Source: Ruminiclostridium sp. (GTDB lineage: Bacteria > Bacillota > Clostridia > Oscillospirales > Ruminococcaceae). From it: a stretch of 64,000 bases of DNA. The stretch covers positions 1 through 64,000 of the forward strand of contig JAGALB010000016.1 of assembly GCA_017625405.1 (NCBI GenBank). Reading direction: 5' to 3'. The notes beneath the pieces are model-generated. The model ran no database searches, had not been told where the DNA came from, and saw only the letters and a program-made list of their open reading frames with translations. How positions within the stretch are numbered: the first letter of the stretch is position 1; each line of letters begins with the position of its first letter. The position numbers and the translations under genes were made by a program. Positions 58,137-64,000 of this stretch are shown here, in pieces.

Positions 58137-58941
58137 TGCCGCAAACGACACGGGGGATTCCCTGCAGGTCTGGGATTATTTCAGCTGTAAAGCCTGCCTT
58201 TTCCATAAGCGCCTTTACCTGCTCGCCCTGTTTGTCGCCGACCTCCACAGCAAAAATTCCGCCGTTTCTCAGTCTGGGTCTCCAGAGTGTGAAAAGCTGT
58301 CTGTAAAAATCCAGACCATCTTCTCCGCCGTACAGTGCCGTTTCAGGCTCGTGGCGCACCTCTCTCTGAAGCTCCTCCATTTCTTTTCCCGTAAGATAGG
58401 GAGGGTTTGAGAAAACCGCATCAAAGACGACTCCCTCAAAATGCCCGTTATCCAGTGCATCGCCCTTTACCGCCGTTACATCGGCTTTGTTATGGGCGAT
58501 GTTTTTCTCAAGATATGAAAACGCCTTGTCGTAAAGCTCCACCGCATAGGCCTTGCAGCCTGTTTCCTTTGTGCAGGCTATGGGAATACAGCCTGTTCCG
58601 CTGCATAAATCCAGCATCACGCTGTTTTTGTCCAGATTCTTTACGGCAATGTCAACAAGCAGCTCCGTTTCGGGTCTTGGGATAAGCACTCCCTCGCCTA
58701 CGAAAAATTCATAGCCGTAGAATTCCCATTTCCCGAAAATATACTGAAGCGGTCTGCCCTTTATACGCTCCGCAGTTATGGCGTCAATGGCTTTTTTCTG
58801 CTCAGCAGTAATCTCAAAAACCTGTAAGGGATGGTTTTTGCATACCTCTAGTATGATTTCTCCCGCTTCATATTCGGGAGAGAACACTTGTGCTTCTTTC
58901 AGTTTTGCGGCAATTTCTGCCGCCGCTTGTCTGCCGTTCAC
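58114..58941 (-). CDS. prmC: Peptide chain release factor N5-glutamine methyltransferase
   Basis: A 275-residue SAM-dependent enzyme that methylates the GGQ glutamine of release factors. Seen: helical N-terminal domain, KGRPLQYIFGKWEFYGYEFFVGEGVLIPRPETELLV, SAM-binding DLCSGTGCIPIA, catalytic SNPPYLTG, EPETALYGGEDGLDFYRQL and EVGDKQGEQV. It overlaps the DUF1385 gene by four bases, a conserved Firmicutes pair. The final residues CGRRTEMRI and stop come from the right terminal repeat of the element at 57894-58136. The prfA gene often found next is absent here. Confidence 0.94.
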   Translation of the reverse strand: MNGRQAAAEIAAKLKEAQVFSPEYEAGEIILEVCKNHPLQVFEITAEQKKAIDAITAERIKGRPLQYIFGKWEFYGYEFFVGEGVLIPRPETELLVDIAVKNLDKNSVMLDLCSGTGCIPIACTKETGCKAYAVELYDKAFSYLEKNIAHNKADVTAVKGDALDNGHFEGVVFDAVFSNPPYLTGKEMEELQREVRHEPETALYGGEDGLDFYRQLFTLWRPRLRNGGIFAVEVGDKQGEQVKALMEKAGFTAEIIPDLQGIPRVVCGRRTEMRI

Positions 58942-60005
58942 TCTGCATCTCCGTCAGCTTCTTCGGCTTCTTCGGTTTCTTCCGCTTCAATCTCCTCGTC
59001 AGTGCCGACGATTTCCGCCTCAGCTGTCTTCTGGTTGTTTTCGGGGATTACAAGATTCATAGCTTCAATAGCTACCTCAATCTGGCTCTTGTCAGGCTCC
59101 TTTGTTGTAAGGCGCTGAACCCATAAGCCGGGAGTTGAGATAATTCTTGTGATGATGTTGTCGTATTTGCCTGCAAGGCGGATTATTTCATAGGAAATAC
59201 CCACAATTACAGGGAGAAGGAGAAGCTTGCTTGCAACTCTCAGTATCATTGCAATAGTTTCGTTTACGCCGAAATTCTCCATGAAAAGAGCATTTGTTAT
59301 AGGGAAGACGGAATACACGAGAATACTGATGATGAGTACAAGGAAAATAAAGCTTGTACCGCATCTGGGGTGGAATCTGGTCTGCTTTTCAACATTTTCT
59401 ACCGTAAGCGGAAGCTTTGCTTCATAGCAGGCTATGGTCTTGTGCTCTGCACCGTGATATTCATAAGTGCGGCGGATATCCTTTGAAAGCGAGGTTATCC
59501 ACATATATGCAAGGAAGATTATAATTTTGAGAACGCCCTCGAAAAGCGACTGATAAGCGGAAATGTCCGTTTCGCCCGCAAGCTTCTGGATGAGCATGAA
59601 GAGCCATGTGGGAACAAATACGAACAGCACCACCGCAAGGGCAATACCCACAACCATTGCAATTCCCATAATGACGTTCATCAGCTTTTCGCCGAACTTG
59701 TCGTTAAGCCATTTTTCAAATTTTGTAAGGTCTTCGCCGTCCTCTTCGTCCATCATGCCCGATAACTCGGCAGAACGGGAAATATACTTGTACCCTTCCA
59801 TGAGCTGGCCGATGAAATTGGCTGTGCCACGGATAAAGGGAACTTTATTGTACCATTTTTTAGGGGGCGCAGGAGTTTCCTCGGTGATGATGTTGCCTGC
59901 CACATGGCGTACAGCCATGGCAGTCTTTTCGGGGCCCTTCATCATAATGCCCTCAAGGAGAGCCTGTCCGCCTATGCTTGTCCATTTGGTCTTGTTCTTT
60001 GCCAT
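58938..60005 (-). CDS. DUF1385 membrane protein (YqhQ-like)
   Basis: A 355-residue protein with about four membrane spans, characteristic of DUF1385: SIGGQALLEGIMMKGPEKTAMAVR at the N-terminus, PFIRGTANFIGQLMEGYKYISRSAEL, then EYHGAEHKTIACYEAKLPLTVENV and RFHPRCGTSFIFLVLIISI with the His/Cys cluster typical of the family. A Glu-rich C-terminal tail (about 325-355) follows. The role is unknown; B. subtilis YqhQ is the best-known relative. It is transcribed from a consensus promoter, first gene of the DUF1385-prmC pair. Confidence 0.93.
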   Translation of the reverse strand: MAKNKTKWTSIGGQALLEGIMMKGPEKTAMAVRHVAGNIITEETPAPPKKWYNKVPFIRGTANFIGQLMEGYKYISRSAELSGMMDEEDGEDLTKFEKWLNDKFGEKLMNVIMGIAMVVGIALAVVLFVFVPTWLFMLIQKLAGETDISAYQSLFEGVLKIIIFLAYMWITSLSKDIRRTYEYHGAEHKTIACYEAKLPLTVENVEKQTRFHPRCGTSFIFLVLIISILVYSVFPITNALFMENFGVNETIAMILRVASKLLLLPVIVGISYEIIRLAGKYDNIITRIISTPGLWVQRLTTKEPDKSQIEVAIEAMNLVIPENNQKTAEAEIVGTDEEIEAEETEEAEEADGDAE

Positions 60006-60046
60006 TTATTTTTTCCTTTCGGTTTTTGCCTTTATTAACACTATAC

Positions 60047-60075
60047 ATTATATTACGATTCTGCTGTTTTGTCAA
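60047..60075 (-). promoter_or_regulatory. Promoter of DUF1385-prmC
   Basis: Minus strand: TTGACA (60075-60070), 17-base spacer, TATAAT (60052-60047). Its -35 lies 10 bases from the -35 of the divergent promoter at 60086. Confidence 0.87.
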
Positions 60076-60085
60076 TGAAAAGCAC

Positions 60086-60114
60086 TTGACAAAAAGGTGA
60101 ATATGTGCCACAAT
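60086..60114 (+). promoter_or_regulatory. Promoter of the first lipoprotein gene
   Basis: TTGACA at 60086-60091, 17-base spacer, CACAAT at 60109-60114. It is back-to-back with the DUF1385 promoter. Confidence 0.7.
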
Positions 60115-60148
60115 ATATTTATAGAATGTCGGGAAAGGACTCCTAAGA

Positions 60149-60754
60149 ATGAAAAAATTGTTATGCGTTTTATCCGCTCTGGCGGTTTTTATAGTATCGG
60201 GCTGCTCAGGGGCACCGTCGGAAGCTCCTCTTTTTGATAAATTCACAGCCGATTGTGCGGATTATCCTGTGAAAATCACCTGGGAAGAGGATGCTGTCGT
60301 TTATGACGCCGATGCCTCCTCGGTTATTTCCACCTATTATATTGCTGCACCCGATAAATGGTATTATTCTCTTGCTGTTGACGGCGAAAGTGCTGATATG
60401 CTCTATGAAAACGGCGTGGTGTACAGCCTTATGCACGAGGAAAAGACCGTGTTTGCGGCACCTGCCGACAAAGAAACCTCTGTGCTTGTGGGATATCTTC
60501 CCGCCGAGCCTGAAAAATGGGCGCTGACCGAAAAGGGCGAGGCTCAGTATGAGGGCAAGACCTATATTTACGAAACAGCTTCCCTTGACGATAAGTATGT
60601 TCTGACGCTTTTTGCAGACCCTGAAACAAAGGATATTGTATATGCCTGCAAGGGTAGCGGCGGAAGTATGGCAAAGCTTGCTGAAATAACCAACAGCTTT
60701 GACCTGAGAATTTTTGATATTCCCGAAGATTACGAAATTGTAAACATCCCGTAG
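60149..60754 (+). CDS. Lipoprotein of a tandem paralogous set (1 of 3)
   Basis: A 201-residue exported lipoprotein (lipobox VSGC, Cys19) without the Thr-rich linker of its neighbours. The mature part is a beta-rich domain with the pattern of a LolA/DUF6612-like half-barrel: KWYYSLAVDGESADMLYENGVVYSLM, YEGKTYIYETASL, LTLFADPETKDIVYAC, ending in FDIPEDYEIVNI. The last motif matches LEIPADYTLIDM and FELPADYKTMTV of the two downstream genes, indicating duplication. The function is unknown. It has its own promoter and terminator. Confidence 0.82.
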   Translation: MKKLLCVLSALAVFIVSGCSGAPSEAPLFDKFTADCADYPVKITWEEDAVVYDADASSVISTYYIAAPDKWYYSLAVDGESADMLYENGVVYSLMHEEKTVFAAPADKETSVLVGYLPAEPEKWALTEKGEAQYEGKTYIYETASLDDKYVLTLFADPETKDIVYACKGSGGSMAKLAEITNSFDLRIFDIPEDYEIVNIP

Positions 60755-60765
60755 TTTATAAGCCG

Positions 60766-60794
60766 CAGGGCGGATTTCCGCCCTGTGTTTTTTT
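60766..60794 (+). terminator. Terminator of lipoprotein 1
   Basis: Stem CAGGGCGG/CCGCCCTG with an ATTT loop, then TGTTTTTTT. Confidence 0.87.
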
Positions 60795-60889
60795 GCTATA
60801 TTGAGTAAATTTCATTTACTTAATTGTGATAATGTGTAAAAGTCACAATTTTGAACGGCTACAACAAAAGCATTTGTTTATAATAACAG

Positions 60890-60918
60890 TTGACATTAGC
60901 GGCGTCACATGGTAAAAT
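60890..60918 (+). promoter_or_regulatory. Promoter of lipoprotein 2
   Basis: TTGACA at 60890-60895, 17-base spacer, TAAAAT at 60913-60918. Confidence 0.82.
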
Positions 60919-60982
60919 TAAGTAAATGATATTTACATATCATAAAATCAAAATGTGTATTAAAAAAGGAGAGGTAAAACCA

Positions 60983-61813
60983 ATGAAAAAGTTTTTATCC
61001 GTAATTTTAGCATCCCTCGTAATCGCAGCAGCAGGCTGCTCCGGCAATGAAGCTGCAGCAACCACAACAACTGCCGCTGAAGCAACAACTACCACAGTAG
61101 CAGAAACAACAGAAGCTGCAACCTCTGAAGCTACAACAACAGAGGCAGAAACAACAACTGAAGCTGAAACAACTCCCGAAGAAACAGAAGCAGCAGTTGA
61201 CAACCCTCTTATGACTGACGAAGTAAGAGCATTCATCGATGCTGTAAAGGCTGAAGCTCCCGTATACGGCGACTTCCTTGAAAAGTCTTCTTCCTTACCT
61301 GTTGCAATGGCATTCAACCAGGAAGCTGACCTTATGGGCGACGGTCAGATTACTACTGTTTACATGGAAATCGGCATGGCTTCCTTTGACCAGTTCTATG
61401 TTTCCACAGATTCCCTCGGCGCTCCTATGGATATTATCATCACTGACGGTAAATACTACATGGTAAGCGCAGAAGAAAAGACTGCTATCTATATGGAAAT
61501 GAGCGCTGAAGAAGCTGCTGAAATGAACGAATCCATGACAGCATCCGTAAAGGCAAGCTTTGACGCTTCTGCCGCAACATACGAAACAGGCGAAACAGAA
61601 TTCAAGGGTGCAACATGCTACTATGAAAAGATTGCAACAGACGAAATGGGCGAAATCGAGGTTTACGCTGATCCCGCAACAAAGGAACTCAAGTATGTTG
61701 TAAGCCAGGGCATTACAATGGAAGTTGTTTTCATTACTGATGAAATTGACGCAAGCAAGCTTGAAATCCCTGCTGATTACACTCTTATCGATATGGCAGA
61801 AATGATGGGCTGA
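60983..61813 (+). CDS. Lipoprotein of a tandem paralogous set (2 of 3)
   Basis: A 276-residue lipoprotein (lipobox AAGC, Cys19) with a 50-residue Ala/Thr/Glu linker. The folded domain of about 200 residues shows VAMAFNQEADLMGDGQITTVYMEI, DGKYYMVSAEEKTAIYMEM, FKGATCYYEKIATDEMGEIEVYADPATKELKYV and a final LEIPADYTLIDM, shared with its two neighbours. Start 60983 has AAAGGAGAGG; the longer frame from 60926 is unsupported. It may be a surface sensor or carrier, but no ligand site is recognisable. Confidence 0.85.
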   Translation: MKKFLSVILASLVIAAAGCSGNEAAATTTTAAEATTTTVAETTEAATSEATTTEAETTTEAETTPEETEAAVDNPLMTDEVRAFIDAVKAEAPVYGDFLEKSSSLPVAMAFNQEADLMGDGQITTVYMEIGMASFDQFYVSTDSLGAPMDIIITDGKYYMVSAEEKTAIYMEMSAEEAAEMNESMTASVKASFDASAATYETGETEFKGATCYYEKIATDEMGEIEVYADPATKELKYVVSQGITMEVVFITDEIDASKLEIPADYTLIDMAEMMG

Positions 61814-61884
61814 TCACACGGTTTTCATCGGTTTTTCAGATTTTCGGTGAAACTTAACCCGTAAAACAACTGACTTCAATAATG

Positions 61885-61916
61885 TAGGCGGCAAAACCAC
61901 TGCCGCCTGCATTTTT
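61885..61916 (+). terminator. Terminator of lipoprotein 2
   Basis: Stem TAGGCGGC/GCCGCCTG (one G-T pair) with a 9-base loop, followed by CATTTTTG. It lies only 23 bases before the next start, so partial read-through to lipoprotein 3 is likely. Confidence 0.65.
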
Positions 61917-61938
61917 GTAAAAGAAAGGATTTGTTAAA

Positions 61939-62700
61939 ATGAAAAAGACTGCATATATTCTTGCTGCGGCTATGCTTATTGCCGCTTTATCCGGCTGTAA
62001 CAGCAGCAGCGGTAACGATGGCGAGCCTGCTGAAACAACAAAGGTTACACAGGTGGCTTTCCAGGCCGAGGAAAAGGAAGATACCACTGAAGAAGCGCTT
62101 GTTTTCTTAAAGGAACAGGTTCCGCTTTTCTCGAAGTATCTTGAAACAAGAATGCAGTATCCTCTTTCCTTTGAAACCGAGACCGTAACCGATGAAGGAA
62201 CAGTTACAACAGCAATCTACATCAAAGACGAAAAGAATATGTGTCATGCATCTGTTGATGCTCTCGGAAATTACAGTGCAAGCATCTATACTCCCGAAAT
62301 GACATATATCATTGTTGAAGCGGACAAGACTATCTACACCAAGGAAGCCACAGAAGAAGATGTAAAGAAGCTTGTTGCAAATAACCTTCTGAAAATAGAT
62401 GCGGACGAAGCAAAGGAAATGAGCTACGTTACCGACTTTGACTACTTCAATGATGTTCTCTACAAGCATGAAATCATCTATACAGAGCCCGGCGTTCCTA
62501 CCAACTATTACTTTGACGAACAGACCGAAGAACTGGTGTATATTTCAACAGAAAAATCCACCACAAAGATTATCAAGCTCAATAACGAAGTTACCGAAAG
62601 CGCTTTTGAGCTTCCCGCTGATTACAAGACAATGACTGTCAGCGAGTATTACGAACAGCTCGAAGCTGAACAGGCTGCACAGACAGCTGACGCTGAATAA
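61939..62700 (+). CDS. Lipoprotein of a tandem paralogous set (3 of 3)
   Basis: A 253-residue lipoprotein (lipobox LSGC, Cys20), short Ser/Glu linker and the same beta-rich domain: YPLSFETETVTDEGTVTTAIYIKDEKN, YTPEMTYIIVEADKTIYTKEA, YFDEQTEELVYISTE and FELPADYKTMTV, then an acidic tail. No separate promoter is evident in the 125-base gap, so it probably depends on read-through from lipoprotein 2. The role is unknown. Confidence 0.84.
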   Translation: MKKTAYILAAAMLIAALSGCNSSSGNDGEPAETTKVTQVAFQAEEKEDTTEEALVFLKEQVPLFSKYLETRMQYPLSFETETVTDEGTVTTAIYIKDEKNMCHASVDALGNYSASIYTPEMTYIIVEADKTIYTKEATEEDVKKLVANNLLKIDADEAKEMSYVTDFDYFNDVLYKHEIIYTEPGVPTNYYFDEQTEELVYISTEKSTTKIIKLNNEVTESAFELPADYKTMTVSEYYEQLEAEQAAQTADAE

Positions 62701-62711
62701 ACTGATAAAAT

Positions 62712-62743
62712 AAAAACGCCCGACATCAGTCGGGCGTTTTTTT
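62712..62743. terminator. Terminator of lipoprotein 3
   Basis: Perfect stem AAAAACGCCCGAC/GTCGGGCGTTTTT with an ATCA loop. It can also end the convergent minus-strand gene. Confidence 0.92.
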
Positions 62744-62768
62744 GTCAGATTTGCAAAGCCGGTAAACT

Positions 62769-63038
62769 TTATCTTGTGAGCCATACATTTGCTACATCAA
62801 GAGCCTCAAAAAGGCTGTTTCTGTCGCTTGTCTTCACAATCATATCCTTAGCGTCGATATCCTTTGCTGTACGCATAAGTGTTACCTTCAGCTTGTCGGC
62901 AACATCAAGATCGTTTTCCTTGTGGGTTGACATGATTCTGATATTTGCCACAAATTCATCGCTCATATTTCCGTAATAGATTTCCTTGTTTCTTCTTACA
63001 AGCGGAAATCCCTTGTACATTAAAAAGTTTTCTGCCAT
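62769..63038 (-). CDS. Conserved clostridial hypothetical protein (89 aa)
   Basis: An 89-residue protein: MAENFLMYKGFPLVRRNKEIYYGNMSDEFVANIRIM, VADKLKVTLMRT and LFEALDVANVWLTR. It matches a small family I have seen across Clostridia with the pattern YKGKPLVR...IYYGxMxDxxV; the function is unknown. It is mainly beta-strand with no signal peptide or membrane span. Start 63038 has AAAGGAACGG. The promoter overlaps the stop codon of the upstream DUF4340-like gene. Confidence 0.82.
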   Translation of the reverse strand: MAENFLMYKGFPLVRRNKEIYYGNMSDEFVANIRIMSTHKENDLDVADKLKVTLMRTAKDIDAKDMIVKTSDRNSLFEALDVANVWLTR

Positions 63039-63081
63039 CTGTAACCGTTCCTTTCTCCAAATAATACATTTTCCATAAACT

Positions 63082-63110
63082 ATAATATCATAAATTATGA
63101 AATAAATCAA
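63082..63110 (-). promoter_or_regulatory. Promoter of the 89-residue gene
   Basis: Minus strand: TTGATT (63110-63105), 17-base spacer, TATTAT (63087-63082). Confidence 0.65.
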
Positions 63111-64000
63111 TAGGTGAGAACTATTTCCCCGCCGCTGAGGAAATTCTTTGCGTTGGCGTAAAGCTGGGTAATATAAATCTGCTTTGTCTTGAACAGGTTT
63201 TCACCGTTTACGTTGATGATTACGCTTCTGTCCTCGTCACAGCTGTAGAACTGTACTACGTGCGGAGCTTCGCCCGCCTTCTTGTAGCTGTATGTCACCT
63301 GCGCCAGAAGCTCGCCCTTTTCCTCTTCAAAGTAGGTTTTTTCGCCTGAAGCGGAAATAAGGTACTGGTACATGTTCTTGAGGTGGTCCTCGTCGTGTTC
63401 TTCGCCGTTAAGGAAGTGCTTGTATACGGTGTTGCCGTTTTCGTCTGTTCCCGCTTCCTCGAAGCTTATTTCAAAGCTTGTTCCCTGGCTGTCTTCGTAT
63501 TCCACCTTGTCAAGCGAATAGATGTAGGGCATAAGGAAAAGTCTGGAGATAAGCTCGTCGGGCTGAACTACCATAGCAGGCACAGAATCAAGGCTGAACA
63601 CGAATAATGTGTCGGGAACCTCGCTGGACATTCCGTAGAAGCCCACAACCTGAGGCGCTACATTGCCCTTGTCGTCGGAAACCTCTTCCGAAATGGCGTT
63701 TCCGAGGGTTATGGTGTAGTTCTTTACGTTTGTTTCAACGGTAAATACACAGCTGGGGTCGCTGAGTCCCGAAATTTCATAGTCCTCCTCCGTCATACCG
63801 AACCATGCCGCCTTCTCGGCTTCAAGGCCGAAAATGCTGTACATGAAGTTGGGTGCGTTGGTAAGGTCAACATATGCGTCATAAGGACTTGTCATCTCGT
63901 AGCTGAACACGGCAAGACTGCCGTCATCAGGCTCTGCAAGCGCCTCGATTACAATAGGTTCTTCAAGGTCAAAGCGGTCGATTGTAAGCTTTGTGATGAT
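63107..64000 (-). CDS. DUF4340-like protein, 5' end beyond the window
   Basis: The reading frame is open from 64000 to the stop at 63107 (297 codons). The upstream part lies outside the window; GTG at 63910 is internal. The visible protein is a beta-rich exported-type domain with VETNVKNYTITLGN, VVGFYGMSSEVPDTLFVFSLDSVPAMV and DELISRLFLMPYIYSLDKVEYED. This resembles DUF4340 proteins, which sit at the end of Gld/ABC-2 type export operons and have an N-terminal membrane anchor. The function is unknown. The gene continues leftward on the minus strand towards its own upstream neighbours, which are not visible. Confidence 0.75.
   Translation of the reverse strand: MITKLTIDRFDLEEPIVIEALAEPDDGSLAVFSYEMTSPYDAYVDLTNAPNFMYSIFGLEAEKAAWFGMTEEDYEISGLSDPSCVFTVETNVKNYTITLGNAISEEVSDDKGNVAPQVVGFYGMSSEVPDTLFVFSLDSVPAMVVQPDELISRLFLMPYIYSLDKVEYEDSQGTSFEISFEEAGTDENGNTVYKHFLNGEEHDEDHLKNMYQYLISASGEKTYFEEEKGELLAQVTYSYKKAGEAPHVVQFYSCDEDRSVIINVNGENLFKTKQIYITQLYANAKNFLSGGEIVLTY

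Noticed and set aside
61063..61200. Microsatellite or CRISPR-like repeat
   Set aside because: The ACA/GAA-rich stretch simply encodes the Ala/Thr/Glu linker of a lipoprotein.

Overview
The window looks like chromosome of a Gram-positive, fibre-degrading member of the Clostridia, most likely a Ruminococcus-like Oscillospiraceae. This is inferred from several things: secreted GH5 and GH26 glycanases, lipoproteins with Thr/Glu-rich linkers, strong AAAGGA-type ribosome sites, canonical TTGACA-17-TATAAT promoters, the dgt-dnaG-sigA arrangement, and the GatCAB, MecA and NifS/NifU genes. No prophage, transposase, rRNA operon or CRISPR array is visible. One tRNA gene (Ser, GGA) is present. Genes are dense and alternate in short same-strand blocks.

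Layout. 0-3.2 kb (minus): leuC, a Dabb-domain gene and leuD, preceded by two unknown membrane proteins. 3.4-6.5 kb (plus): GH5 endoglucanase, a palindromic insertion-like element, tRNA-Ser (minus) and fucO-type alcohol dehydrogenase. 6.5-19.5 kb (minus): an information-processing block (dgt, dnaG, sigA, Rrf2 regulator) running into an actin-like FtsA/PilM-type ATPase, a GH26 mannanase and a nucleotidyltransferase-like gene, plus an IMPACT protein, a SARP-type regulator, comM and a DUF5662 gene. 19.8-30.5 kb (plus, except mecA): GH25 lysozyme, rpe, a three-gene Rnf-like membrane cluster, a membrane-anchored hydrolase-like protein, a tiny RHH-like protein, leuS and a rhomboid-like protein. 30.8-35.1 kb (minus): a giant coiled-coil FtsX-type permease and a small membrane protein. 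35.3-41.1 kb (plus): CobU-like, PilT, transglutaminase, cyclophilin and an SLH protein. 41.1-52.2 kb (minus): polysaccharide deacetylase, yajC, aspS, gatB, gatA, gatC, a 1105-residue degenerate P-type ATPase and rlmB. 52.4-64 kb: nifS-nifU, ung, an HExxH peptidase, a zinc-ribbon protein, ogg, a DUF6062 gene, prmC-DUF1385, three tandem paralogous lipoproteins and a DUF4340-like gene cut by the window edge.

The two strongest candidates for undescribed biology are membrane proteins that keep the fold of a known machine but appear to have lost its chemistry. (1) The rnfD-rnfE-rnfA-like cluster (22667-25604) keeps the canonical gene order minus rnfC, rnfG and rnfB. It lacks the RnfD flavinylation motif and three of the four cysteines that hold the RnfA/RnfE iron-sulfur cluster, and it carries oppositely charged cytoplasmic tails. 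(2) The 48149-51466 protein aligns with P1B-type ATPases but has DVSSI in place of DKTGT and no TGD or GDGxND motifs, and it sits behind a long Glu/Lys/Arg coiled coil.

The third theme is non-coding. Two copies of a roughly 215-245 bp element with terminal inverted repeats (4735-4949 and 57894-58136) lie in opposite orientation, and one supplies the last codons of prmC. A second family of small palindromes (GAGGCG-loop-CGCCTC, often beside CCTGCC...GGCAGG) recurs at 25.6, 30.7, 47.5 and 54.1 kb, including a threefold tandem array behind nifU. All calls come from reading the sequence; no database search was run.
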